From CAYTBN01 sp964436045 (lineage in GTDB: Bacteria > Myxococcota_A > UBA796 > UBA9615 > CAYRNR01), in NCBI GenBank assembly GCA_964436045.1, contig CAYTBN010000036.1:1-64000 (forward strand): 64,000 bases of DNA, written 5' to 3'. The notes below the pieces were generated by a model. It saw only the letters and a list, made by a program, of their open reading frames with translations. It was not told where the DNA came from and made no database searches. Position 1 is the stretch's first letter, and each line of letters starts with the position of its first letter. Of the stretch, positions 1-7,766 are shown piece after piece. Position numbers and translations under genes: made by a program.

Positions 1-618
1 CCCGTCGCCGTCGTCGTCCACCGCCTCGTCGGTCAGCGGATCGCAGTCGTCGTCGATCCCGTTGCAGACCTCCTCGGCCCCCGGGAAGACGTCCGCGTCG
101 TCGTCGTCACAGTCGCCCTCGCACTCGGCGAACCCGTCGCCGTCGTCGTCGGCGTTTTCGTCGGTGGCCGGATCGCAGTCGTCGTCCAGCCCGCCGTTGC
201 AGACCTCCTCGGCTCCGGGCAGCACCCCGGCATCGCCGTCGTCGCAGTCACCCTCGCACTCCGCCAGCCCATCGCCGTCGTCGTCGGTCTCGTCGGCCGG
301 CACCGCCCCGTCGCAATCGTTGTCGAGCCCGTCGCACAGCTCCTCCGCCCCCGGATAGACCAGCGGATCGGCGTCGTCGCAGTCGTCCTCGGCGGGGTAC
401 CCGTCCCCGTCCGCGTCGGTGGCCTCGGTGGTATCGTCGTCTCCGGTGGAGTCGTCGTCGCCGGACGTGTCGTCATCCCCGGTGCTGTCGTCGTCCCCGG
501 TGGCGTCGTCGTCGTCATCGGCGCTCGTCGTCGTGTCGTCGTCGTCATCCTGCGGATCCGGACACCCCAGGACCAGGGCCGAACCGAGCAGCATCAGGAA
601 CATCCAGCGTGCGGACAT
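1..618 (-). CDS. Asp-rich MopE-like repeat lipoprotein, partial (3' end outside window)
   Basis: Probable surface lipoprotein; 206 codons are visible and the C-terminus lies beyond the left edge. It starts with a lipoprotein signal peptide ending in LVLGC (Cys near residue 19), then an Asp/Thr/Ser linker made of GDDDS/T units, then repeats of the form DCDD-x-D-x-V-x-PGAEE-VC-(D/N)G-x-DDDCD. These match the Cys/Asp motif known from MopE-type proteins and are thought to bind metal. The ATG at 618 has a GGGAGG ribosome site just upstream and a TAGACT -10 at 654-649. Plus-strand reading of the same DNA gives poly-Ser, which is an artefact of the repeats. Function beyond surface display and metal binding is unknown. 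Confidence 0.8.
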   Translation of the reverse strand, partial: MSARWMFLMLLGSALVLGCPDPQDDDDDTTTSADDDDDATGDDDSTGDDDTSGDDDSTGDDDTTEATDADGDGYPAEDDCDDADPLVYPGAEELCDGLDNDCDGAVPADETDDDGDGLAECEGDCDDGDAGVLPGAEEVCNGGLDDDCDPATDENADDDGDGFAECEGDCDDDDADVFPGAEEVCNGIDDDCDPLTDEAVDDDGDG

Positions 619-646
619 GGGTACCTCCCTCGTCTGGAACGAGCGA

Positions 647-1009
647 TCAGTCTATCGCGATTGGGGGAGGCTGAGGTCGAACGCGTCGCAACGCGACCAC
701 CGCGAGGGCAAACAGGAAGGCGGTGGCGGCGCCGGCGCGACCCGAACTGGAGGTGCCGCACGCACCGCAGGGGGTGCACTCGGGATCGTCGAAGTCGACG
801 GCCAGGTCGCAGTCGTTGTCGATCTCGTCGTCGCAGACCTCACGCATCCCGGGGTTGATCTCCGGGTTGCCGTCGGCACAGTCACCCTCGTCCTTGGAGT
901 AGCCGTCCTCGTCCAGATCGGCGGTGTCCCAGTCGATGGCCAGGGCGGCCCCCGGGAACAACAGGGATCCCAGCAACAGAGCCAGCATCCAGCGGTGTGT
1001 GGGCGTCAT
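647..1009 (-). CDS. Small secreted protein with MopE-like repeat and MYXO-CTERM-like tail
   Basis: A 120-aa exported protein. A signal peptide (residues 1-24, ending ALA) is followed by a short Asp/Cys region containing DC-x-DGNPEINPGMREVCDDEIDNDCD, a single MopE-type unit. The C-terminus has a Cys pair (CGACG), a hydrophobic stretch and an Arg-rich end. This architecture resembles the MYXO-CTERM sorting tail of myxobacteria, in which the protein is cleaved and surface-anchored. The ATG at 1009 is preferred over an in-frame GTG further up because GAGAGG precedes it and a CATAAT -10 covers the region near 1033. Role unknown; probably surface-displayed. Confidence 0.72.
   Translation of the reverse strand: MTPTHRWMLALLLGSLLFPGAALAIDWDTADLDEDGYSKDEGDCADGNPEINPGMREVCDDEIDNDCDLAVDFDDPECTPCGACGTSSSGRAGAATAFLFALAVVALRRVRPQPPPIAID
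649..654 (-). promoter_or_regulatory. -10 element (TAGACT) for the MopE-like lipoprotein
   Basis: TAGACT on the minus strand lies 31 bases upstream of the ATG at 618. It overlaps the stop codon region of the upstream minus-strand gene, so the lipoprotein may have its own promoter. No clear -35 is seen. Confidence 0.4.
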
Positions 1010-1031
1010 CTGAACCTCTCGAGCGCGGACC

Positions 1032-1037
1032 ATTATG
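1032..1037 (-). promoter_or_regulatory. -10 element (CATAAT) for the MYXO-CTERM-like protein
   Basis: CATAAT on the minus strand sits 23 bases upstream of the ATG at 1009. Its position excludes translation from codons overlapping it and so supports the internal start. Confidence 0.45.
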
Positions 1038-1073
1038 ACCGCTGGTCGAGGGGCCGTCGCGGACGACGGCCGC

Positions 1074-2165
1074 TCAGCTCACGTCGAGGGGGCCGGCGAC
1101 GTTGTCGGTCTCGTGGGTCTCGTCCACGTCCTCGGTGGTGTCGACGATGGCGAAGGAGCCCCAGCCGAACCACGGCGAGTCTGCCGCCTCGAAGTCGGCG
1201 TAGATGGTCTCGCCGGGCAGCAGCTCTTCGATCTCCACCCAGGCGTCACCCTCGTCGCCCACATCGGGATCGAACCAGGGGTCGATCCACAGGTCGACCC
1301 AGAATCCGTAGGCCGGCGCCGTGCCGGAGTTGGTCACGTCGATCCAGAAATAGGTGGTGTCGATGTCGTAATCGACGAACGCCTCGAAGTAGGTGATCTC
1401 CAGGTTGGGCATGCCCGTGTAGCCGGGATCGTCGTCGTCATCGTCGTCGTCGCCTGCCGGCGTGTCGTCGTCATCGTCGTCGTCACCCACAGGGCTGTCG
1501 TCGTCGTCATCGTCGTCGCCCAGCGGCTCGTCGTCGAAGCCCAGGACATCCACCGTGGCCGGGGTCGAGGCGAGGTGCTCGTACTCGGCCGTCACGTGGG
1601 TCACGCCCTCGGACAGGGCGGTCACCCGGCCGTCGGTGGCCACCTCGGCGATGTCCTTGTCGCCCACGACCCAGCGCACGCCGCCGGAGAAGTCACCGCG
1701 GGTGCCGTCGGAGAACTCCGCCATCGCGCTCAGCCACTCGCTCTCGCCGCTCGCCAGCTCCAGCCGGTTGGGCGTGACGGACAGCCCGACGATCTGGGCG
1801 TCGGTGACCAGCACCGGGACCGGGTCGCTGTACAGGGTATCCAGCACCGCCCGCACCGAGGCGGTACCCGAGCGCAGGCCCCGAACGCGGCCCTCGTTGT
1901 CCGAATCGTCGGAGAGGTTGATGCAGTCTGCGCCGCTCATCACCGACCAGCGCACCGACGCCGTGATGTCCGCGGTGGAGCCGTCCTCGTAGAACGCCAG
2001 CGCGGTCAGCTGGATCTCGCTGCCCACCGGGAGCACCGAGTCGGCGGGGGTGACGGTGATCCCCAGGGGCGGAGCTTGCTCCACCGGCGGGTTGTCCGGC
2101 AGCACGCAGCCGACGGTCAGGGTCGTTGTCAGCAGGGCCAGGGCGATGAGGGTCAGGGTCCGCAT
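1074..2165 (-). CDS. Lipoprotein with two Ig-like (Big_2-type) domains, poly-Asp linker and CARDB-like domain
   Basis: A 363-aa lipoprotein. The signal peptide ends in TLTVGC (Cys about residue 20). Residues ~35-115 and ~125-205 are two bacterial Ig-like repeats of the LSVTP...LASG...L.A.A.FSDGT...V.W type. Three runs of DDDDDDD follow (~residues 215-245), then a C-terminal CARDB-like domain beginning PNLEITYFE and containing VTNSGTAPA. Such proteins are cell-surface adhesion or scaffold modules. Start chosen at 2165: GGAGGAG lies 5-9 bases upstream, and the longer reading adds a charged N-terminus that would spoil the signal peptide. No enzymatic motif seen. Confidence 0.82.
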   Translation of the reverse strand: MRTLTLIALALLTTTLTVGCVLPDNPPVEQAPPLGITVTPADSVLPVGSEIQLTALAFYEDGSTADITASVRWSVMSGADCINLSDDSDNEGRVRGLRSGTASVRAVLDTLYSDPVPVLVTDAQIVGLSVTPNRLELASGESEWLSAMAEFSDGTRGDFSGGVRWVVGDKDIAEVATDGRVTALSEGVTHVTAEYEHLASTPATVDVLGFDDEPLGDDDDDDDSPVGDDDDDDDTPAGDDDDDDDDPGYTGMPNLEITYFEAFVDYDIDTTYFWIDVTNSGTAPAYGFWVDLWIDPWFDPDVGDEGDAWVEIEELLPGETIYADFEAADSPWFGWGSFAIVDTTEDVDETHETDNVAGPLDVS

Positions 2166-2417
2166 CTTGGCTCCTCCTTCGTTCGAGGCCACGTCATGTG
2201 GCACATCATTGAATTTGCAAGGAGTGGGCCAGTTTTCCGTCAGCCCCCTCTCGACGGTAATTCTCGTATTTTCCCCCGAATTTTCAGCGGGTTACGCGTC
2301 AACCAGCTGGACTGCCCAGGCCGCCGCGCACCGGCCGAGATGTGTGACAGGAGTGTGCCACCCTGTGCCTCCGGCCCCTTGCCCTCGCGGGGCCGCCGCG
2401 CCGACGGTGGATCTGCG

Positions 2418-3206
2418 ATGTCATTCAACGTCACCCGCTTCCACCGAAGGATGGCCAAGCCGGCCAGCATCATTTCCTGGCTGGCGTGTTTGCTGCCCTC
2501 GCTGTTGATCCTCGCGATGGGCCTGTTGCTCGCCCTGGTGATGGGGTGGGAGGCGGGGTTGCTCTTTGGAGGGGGCGCCTGCTGTTTCGCCGCCCTCGTT
2601 CTGTTACTGGCGCCGCTGCTGATGTTCATGGTGGTCCGGGTCATGGGCGGCAACGGCGGGCGGTACCTGGCCCGGGTGGCCGAGCAGGTGGGCGGAGAGG
2701 TGGAGCGGCCCACGCTGCTGTGGGCGTTCATGCGACCGGGGCTGTATGGACAGCTGCAGGGAATGCCCTTCTCGTATTCGCTGATCCGCATGGGGGGCTT
2801 GCTGGCACCCGCGGATCCGGGCCGCAGCCGGCTGTTGTTCGGCTGGATGGCCTACCTGGACATCCCGGTCTCGATCCGGGGTTACGTGGCCTTCGCGCCG
2901 CCGGGGACCGCGGACCGGGGAATGTCGATCCTGGGGCTCAACGGCTCCCTCGATGGCCCTGGAGTGAAGGCCTTCTGGGGGGACGAGCGGGGGCGGGCGC
3001 TGCTGGACTCCCCTGGCGTGCTCGACGCCGGGCGCAACGTGGTAGAAACGGGCTGTTTCGACACGCCCGTGGTCAGGGTGGGCCCCAACGGTCTGGCCCT
3101 GTACGGCCGGATCCAGGTCGGCGCCAGTCCCGACGACGCCGCCGACACGATCCGCAGGGCTGCGGTGCTGGTCGCGGCCGTCCACGCCGCCGCTGCGGTC
3201 GAGTGA
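2418..3206 (+). CDS. Hypothetical membrane protein with two N-terminal TM segments
   Basis: A 262-aa protein of unknown function. Two hydrophobic segments (about residues 18-42 and 48-74) precede a soluble domain of ~185 residues without a motif I recognise. It stands alone, divergent from the upstream lipoprotein and convergent with the next gene (1-base gap). The ATG at 2418 is used because a much longer upstream reading is only the antisense of the neighbouring lipoprotein. An ATG at 2451 is an alternative. The 250-base gap before it (2166-2417) contains a local AT-rich patch near 2205-2290 that probably holds both divergent promoters. Confidence 0.6.
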   Translation: MSFNVTRFHRRMAKPASIISWLACLLPSLLILAMGLLLALVMGWEAGLLFGGGACCFAALVLLLAPLLMFMVVRVMGGNGGRYLARVAEQVGGEVERPTLLWAFMRPGLYGQLQGMPFSYSLIRMGGLLAPADPGRSRLLFGWMAYLDIPVSIRGYVAFAPPGTADRGMSILGLNGSLDGPGVKAFWGDERGRALLDSPGVLDAGRNVVETGCFDTPVVRVGPNGLALYGRIQVGASPDDAADTIRRAAVLVAAVHAAAAVE

Positions 3207-3207
3207 G

Positions 3208-4152
3208 CTATCGCACCCCGTCCCCCGCCGCCAGCTGGATCACCCCGGTCAACGAGACCCCCGACCGAACCCCCGAGATGCCTCCGAAGGGCATCGGGAT
3301 GTGCTCGGACGAGTAGTTCACGTCGATCTGCAGGGATGTGTAGTAGAGGTCCGGATCCCCCTCCGGGGGAGCGGTGAGCTCGGAGAGGGCGGACGCGGGT
3401 ATCGTGAGCACGCCCTCGCCATCGGGGCGACAGGCCATGGCCTCGAACAGGAACATGTCCTGCTCCTGGTTGCGGATGAAGACCACCGTCTCGCGCTGGA
3501 GCCCGCTGGCGGAGAGCCACGGGATCTCGCCCAGGTGCTCCCAGGCCAGCTCCAGATCGCCGTCGGTGGGCACGTCCAGACAGTCGGAGTCGATCCCGTC
3601 CGGATCGGGGGTGATCAGGGCGACCTCGGGCCCCACGCCGAGGTTGTCCTCTAGGGCGAATCCCGGCACCGGATCACCCTGCGCACCACCCGGGACCAGC
3701 AGATCGAGGGCCACTCCCACCGGGTGGCCCTCGGCGGGGCAATCCGGGATCCGGTAGACCACGCGCTCGTCGCCGGAGGGATCCGGGATCAGCTCCAGGG
3801 TTCGCTCGCCGGCCGACAGGTAGACGGCCTCCCCGGCCTCCAGCGAGCCCTGGACGTGCATGTTGCCCTGGGCCTGGTCCTCGTCGCGATCGAAGCGGCT
3901 GATCGCACAATCCCCCGGGTCCTCGGGTATCTCGATCACGGCGCCGTCGCCGTCGGCGTAACCGTCGTCCTCCTCGACCTCGAGGAACGCTACCTCCAGG
4001 TCGCAGCAACTCTCCCCCGAGCCCCAGACGCGTTGCTGGTACCACGAGTTGAACGACACCTCGAACGGATGGACGTCGCCGTCGGGCATCTCGGGGCACC
4101 CGCACAGCGAGAACAACGCCATCCAGGCGACCGATCGGGCCCTCGCCGGCAT
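3208..4152 (-). CDS. Hypothetical lipoprotein
   Basis: A 314-aa predicted lipoprotein. The signal peptide MPARARSVAW... ends in SLCGC (lipobox Cys about residue 19), followed by an acidic beta-rich domain with no recognised motif. Several Cys residues could form disulfides. The ATG at 4152 has GGGGAGG with 8-base spacing; a GTG 9 bases further up overlaps that ribosome site and is less likely. It ends 1 base from the stop of the convergent upstream gene. Function unknown. Confidence 0.7.
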   Translation of the reverse strand: MPARARSVAWMALFSLCGCPEMPDGDVHPFEVSFNSWYQQRVWGSGESCCDLEVAFLEVEEDDGYADGDGAVIEIPEDPGDCAISRFDRDEDQAQGNMHVQGSLEAGEAVYLSAGERTLELIPDPSGDERVVYRIPDCPAEGHPVGVALDLLVPGGAQGDPVPGFALEDNLGVGPEVALITPDPDGIDSDCLDVPTDGDLELAWEHLGEIPWLSASGLQRETVVFIRNQEQDMFLFEAMACRPDGEGVLTIPASALSELTAPPEGDPDLYYTSLQIDVNYSSEHIPMPFGGISGVRSGVSLTGVIQLAAGDGVR

Positions 4153-4232
4153 GATGGCCACCTCCCCTCATGGACAGCTTTTCAGACCCTCGGCCCGACT
4201 GTCCAGGACCAAAGCGATGGTCGGCCCCGCGG

Positions 4233-4241
4233 TGCTATCGT
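4233..4241 (+). promoter_or_regulatory. Extended -10 (TGcTATCGT) for phosphofructokinase
   Basis: TG at 4233-4234 and TATCGT at 4236-4241 form an extended -10 element. Transcription would begin near 4248, giving a short leader with GGAGG before the putative start at 4271. Confidence 0.5.
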
Positions 4242-4270
4242 GGACGGCGATTCGAGAGACGGAGGCTGAC

Positions 4271-5329
4271 ATACGCATCGGAGTCCTGAATTCCGGCGGC
4301 GACGCTCCGGAAATGAACGCGGCGGTCCGCACCGTGGCAGGGGTGGGGCTCGGGCGCGGGCGCGAGGTGCTCGGCGTGCGATCGGGATACGCCGGGCTGC
4401 TCGAGGGAGACTCCATCGCGCTGGACGGAGCGGCCATCAGCGGAATCTCCGGCTGGGGCGGAACGATCCTGGGTTCGGCGCGCTCCTCGGTGTTCCCGAC
4501 CGAGGACGGGCAGGCCCGGGCCAGGGAGAGCCTGGCGCGGATGGCCCTGGACGGGCTGGTGGTGATCGGCGGCAACGGCTCGCTGACCGGCGCACACCTG
4601 CTGGGGAGCGACCGCCCCTGCCAGATCGTCGGCATCCCGGCGTCCATCGACAACGACGTGGGCCATTGCGGGATGGCCATCGGAGTGGACACCGCGGTCA
4701 ACACCATCGTGGAAGCATGCGATCGCATCACGGACACCGCCCGCGCCCACCGCCGGGCCTTCATCGTCGAGGTGATGGGGCGCGCCTGCGGGTTCCTGGC
4801 GATGCGGTCCGGCATCGCGGCCGAGGCCGACGCGATCCTCTATGGCGAGCTGTCGCTGACCGAGGACCAGCTGGTCGAACGGCTGCGGACCGTGATGCAG
4901 ACCTGCTTCCACCAGGGGTGGCACAAGAAGCGCGTGCTGATCATCAAGGCCGAGGGCGTCGAGGTGCCGACCCACCGGCTGGTCGAACGGCTTCAGGAGC
5001 ACCTGGAGACCGACGCCCCGGGCGTCGATCTGAGGGCCACGATCCTGGGTCACGTGGTCCGGGGCGGCCGGCCGTCGGCGTTCGACCGTGTGATCGCCCA
5101 GCGGATGGCCTACGCCTCGGTGATGGCCCTGGAGAAGGGGGCCCACGACATCATGCTCAGCTGGGACGTCCCCTTCGGCCACGGCCAGGCCACCCTGGAC
5201 CCCTACGTCCGGGCCCTTCCCCTCGCCGAGGTCCTGGCCGAGACCGGCCGCCTGCTCGACGGCACCAGCCCGGTGATCCAGGGCCGCATCGCGCTACTGC
5301 AACAAGTCGAGGAGCTGCTGGTGATCTAG
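4271..5329 (+). CDS. pfkA: 6-phosphofructokinase (PfkA family), apparent ATA start
   Basis: Phosphorylates fructose 6-phosphate to fructose 1,6-bisphosphate in glycolysis. The 352-aa reading starts (M)RIGVLNSGGDAPEMN, the family's usual N-terminus. It keeps GSAR (R71), SIDND with catalytic D127, the VEVMGRACG substrate loop and a GHVVRGG motif near the C-terminus. The usual GGDG nucleotide/metal motif reads GGNG (N102 for the Asp equivalent to E. coli D103), so metal handling may differ. GGDG at this site favours ATP and GGDD pyrophosphate; GGNG fits neither exactly. The expected initiator codon is ATA, with GGAGG 5 bases upstream. The nearest standard start is a GTG at about 4232, which would overlap the -10. 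Convergent with the next gene. Confidence 0.88.
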   Translation: MRIGVLNSGGDAPEMNAAVRTVAGVGLGRGREVLGVRSGYAGLLEGDSIALDGAAISGISGWGGTILGSARSSVFPTEDGQARARESLARMALDGLVVIGGNGSLTGAHLLGSDRPCQIVGIPASIDNDVGHCGMAIGVDTAVNTIVEACDRITDTARAHRRAFIVEVMGRACGFLAMRSGIAAEADAILYGELSLTEDQLVERLRTVMQTCFHQGWHKKRVLIIKAEGVEVPTHRLVERLQEHLETDAPGVDLRATILGHVVRGGRPSAFDRVIAQRMAYASVMALEKGAHDIMLSWDVPFGHGQATLDPYVRALPLAEVLAETGRLLDGTSPVIQGRIALLQQVEELLVI

Positions 5330-5350
5330 GCCGGATCACGGCATGCCTAG
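5326..5350. terminator. Possible bidirectional hairpin between convergent genes
   Basis: CTAGGC at 5326-5331 is the inverse of GCCTAG at 5345-5350, with a 13-base loop. The arms contain the stop codons of both converging genes. There is no T-run, so termination function is only suggested. Confidence 0.25.
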
Positions 5351-6681
5351 TGAGTGGGCCGGAAGCCCCGTCGTCCGGGGCCTTTGAGCCGGGCTGGATC
5401 CACCCGCTGCGCGTCGAAGTGCGACCCCGCCGGGAGGACCTCGGTGAGACCTGCGACCACGATCCCGGCCAGCAGGATGTAGCCCGCTGGGCTGGGGTGC
5501 ATCTCGTCGCCGAAGAGGGGATCGCCGAGCTCCAGGTAATCCGGATCGGCGCCATATTCGGCGGCCACGGGCACGAAGACCGCGCCCTCGGCGGCGGCCA
5601 CCTCGCGCAGCACGCTGGCGTGCCGCTCGCTGGCCCGGGTGGGGTGGAACTCCCGCCGCCTGGCGTCCAGCAGCGCCTCCCTCGCCTCGTCGAGCCGGCC
5701 CAGCGACAACAAGGCGTGGCCACGCAACAGCTGGGGCTCCCCCAACTCGGGGAAGCGATCCGCCAGATCGTCGCCCCAGGCGAGGGCTTCCGACGCCCGC
5801 CCGTCCTTGCACGCGCGCAGGCCCTCGCTGATCCGAACCAGCGCCGGATCGACGATCTGGGCGACCGAGGGCGGGTCGTCGGACCGCTGTACCGAAGACA
5901 CCGGCTCCACCAGCGCCAGAGAAATCCCGGCCTCCCGGGCATCGGCAGCCAGCCGGCTCAGGTTGCGACGGTAGCTGGCTCCCACGGTCGCCCAGTCCCC
6001 GTCGTCCACGGCGCCGCAGTAATCAGCGACCCAGGTCTCCTCCTCCGGCGGGGGAGGAGGGGATGGCGTCAACGCCCGGATCGTGGGTTCGAGTACCCCG
6101 GCCAGCAGCCGGCCCAGGCCCGAATGACGCACCGACGAGCGCAGCGTTCGCCGCCAGAAGGGACGCAGCGACGCGGGATCCCGCCGGGCCTCCATCACCT
6201 CGTTGTGGCCCACATAGACCAGGAGCAGGTCGGGATCCTGGGTCAGGGCCGCGTGCGCGGCGATCCGGGTCCGGTCGCTGGCGGCACCGTTGGATCCGAA
6301 GTTGAGCATCTCCACCGTGCGGTCCGGGATCACCAACCCGGCCGCCACGGCGTCGGGGAAGGGACCGAAGACCGTGGAATCACCGACGGCGATCACGCGG
6401 AAGTCGGCTGGATCGGCGCGGCTCGTCCAGGTCTGGTCGCGGTACATCACGCCGCCCTTGCCGGCACCGCGGGCGAAGGTCACGGTCCCCGGGCTCACCT
6501 CCTCGAGCACGGGCGCCGTCGGATCGGACTGCAACTCGACCGCCACGTCGCCGCTGGCGGGGCGGTAGCGGCGATCGGCCACGATCAGCCGGCCGACGAT
6601 CTCCAGCGAGGACAGCGCCACGATGGAGATCACCGCTGCGTAGATCGCCTTGCGCAGACGGGACGGCTCCGGCCGGATCAC
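5347..6681 (-). CDS. Membrane-anchored SGNH hydrolase (island SGNH 1)
   Basis: A 444-aa SGNH/GDSL-type hydrolase, a family of esterases, acyltransferases and deacylases acting on glycans or lipids. One TM helix (residues ~11-31) anchors an extracytoplasmic domain. It carries AVGDST with catalytic Ser102, a glycine block near 130 (NFGSNG), GHNE as the block III equivalent (~168) and DEMH (Asp392, His395). Residues ~290-360 look helical and TPR-like (LGRLDEAREALLDAR). Its GTG start overlaps the TGA of the upstream SGNH gene (GTGA), so the two are translationally coupled. It ends with a Lys/Arg-rich tail. Substrate unknown. Confidence 0.8.
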   Translation of the reverse strand: MIRPEPSRLRKAIYAAVISIVALSSLEIVGRLIVADRRYRPASGDVAVELQSDPTAPVLEEVSPGTVTFARGAGKGGVMYRDQTWTSRADPADFRVIAVGDSTVFGPFPDAVAAGLVIPDRTVEMLNFGSNGAASDRTRIAAHAALTQDPDLLLVYVGHNEVMEARRDPASLRPFWRRTLRSSVRHSGLGRLLAGVLEPTIRALTPSPPPPPEEETWVADYCGAVDDGDWATVGASYRRNLSRLAADAREAGISLALVEPVSSVQRSDDPPSVAQIVDPALVRISEGLRACKDGRASEALAWGDDLADRFPELGEPQLLRGHALLSLGRLDEAREALLDARRREFHPTRASERHASVLREVAAAEGAVFVPVAAEYGADPDYLELGDPLFGDEMHPSPAGYILLAGIVVAGLTEVLPAGSHFDAQRVDPARLKGPGRRGFRPTH

Positions 6682-7676
6682 TCGACCCAACCCTGGGACC
6701 GCACCCAGCCCGCCACCTCGCTGGCGAACAGCGTGAAGCCCTCGGCGTCCGGGTGGCCCTCGTCGAAGAACAGGGGCTCCTTCAGCGTTGGATCGGCCTC
6801 GAACTTGGCGACGATCTCCGGCGCGATACTGTTGGGCGCCCCCACCGCCTCCACCAGTACCGTGCCCTCCGGCAGCTTGATCATTCGCTGCAGGTCGCCG
6901 TCCATCTCGCCCACGACGCCGGGCAGGGGCAGGGCAGCGCGGAACGCCGGGGTCACATCGAACACCGGGATGTCGGGGATCAGCTCGGCCAACCGGGGAT
7001 AGACCTCGCGCGCGTTGTGCACGCCCAGGGGGTCGAAGGTGCCCGGGGGCGGGATGACCCAGCCGAGGGGGATCGGCGCGATGGCCGCGGCGGTCTCCCG
7101 GACCTGCTTGATCACCGCCTGGAGGGGTTCGCCGCCGGAGAACGGCCCCCAGCAGAGCAGCACCAGGTCGACGTCGAGGGGCCGGGCCTGCTCGGATGCG
7201 TAGCGGCACATCCGGTCGGGCTGGGCCCCCGGCCAGGCGGCGTTGACCGTGTCCACGCCCAGCTCCCGGCTCAGCTGCGCGGGCCAGCTGTCCTCGTACT
7301 CCACCCCCCAGCCGAAGGTCACCGAGTCCCCGGTACACATGATCCGGTAGCCCGTGGCGGGCACCGCGACCTCGGGGCCCCGCAGCCCCAGGCTGTTGGT
7401 GTTCACCTTGAACTCCCGGCGGCGCCCAATCCCCTCCAGATGGCCACGGCCCCGCATCTCGTGGGCGGAGTGGGGGCGATCGGGGACCACCATCGTGGCG
7501 CCCTCGACGTTGGGCAGCAGCCGGTGCTGGCGCGGCCCTTCCTCGGGTGCGGGCTCCGAGATCGTATCGGACAGGACCCGGGTCCGATTCCGCCTCACGC
7601 TGACGACCACGGCCACGGTGAGGGCGACGACGATCACGGTGATCGAGATCAGCGGGATCGGGCGCGGGCGTCTCAT
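6678..7676 (-). CDS. Membrane-anchored SGNH hydrolase (island SGNH 2)
   Basis: A 332-aa SGNH hydrolase with an N-terminal TM helix (~residues 9-27). The module has CTGDSVTFGWG (catalytic Ser118), NAAWPGAQPD as the Gly block and a C-terminal DEGHPDAEG (Asp305, His308). The stretch NTNSLGLRGPE ahead of the catalytic block recurs in other SGNH proteins of this window and probably belongs to the N-terminal cap. The ATG at 7676 follows AAGAGG. It is the promoter-proximal gene of a two-gene operon with SGNH 1 (GTGA overlap) and likely acts in the periplasm or on the outer surface. Confidence 0.8.
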   Translation of the reverse strand: MRRPRPIPLISITVIVVALTVAVVVSVRRNRTRVLSDTISEPAPEEGPRQHRLLPNVEGATMVVPDRPHSAHEMRGRGHLEGIGRRREFKVNTNSLGLRGPEVAVPATGYRIMCTGDSVTFGWGVEYEDSWPAQLSRELGVDTVNAAWPGAQPDRMCRYASEQARPLDVDLVLLCWGPFSGGEPLQAVIKQVRETAAAIAPIPLGWVIPPPGTFDPLGVHNAREVYPRLAELIPDIPVFDVTPAFRAALPLPGVVGEMDGDLQRMIKLPEGTVLVEAVGAPNSIAPEIVAKFEADPTLKEPLFFDEGHPDAEGFTLFASEVAGWVRSQGWVE

Positions 7677-7766
7677 GGCACCTCTTCTGCAGGAGGGGAG
7701 ACCGGGGCACAACCATCGTATCGACGCCCGGTCGAGGCGATCAACAGCCCGGCAGACGGCCGGCGA

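Noticed and set aside
62..548. Plus-strand poly-Ser and minus-strand poly-Thr/Arg reading frames
   Set aside because: They are other frames of the GAC-rich repeats of the real minus-strand MopE-like lipoprotein.
1035..2417. Long upstream extension of the plus-strand gene at 2418
   Set aside because: It is His/Arg/Val-biased antisense of the Ig-like lipoprotein. The membrane protein has a sensible ATG at 2418.
6682..7716. N-terminal extension of SGNH 1 through the whole upstream SGNH gene
   Set aside because: The extension is a shifted frame of SGNH 2. The GTG at 6681 overlapping the TGA is the proper start.
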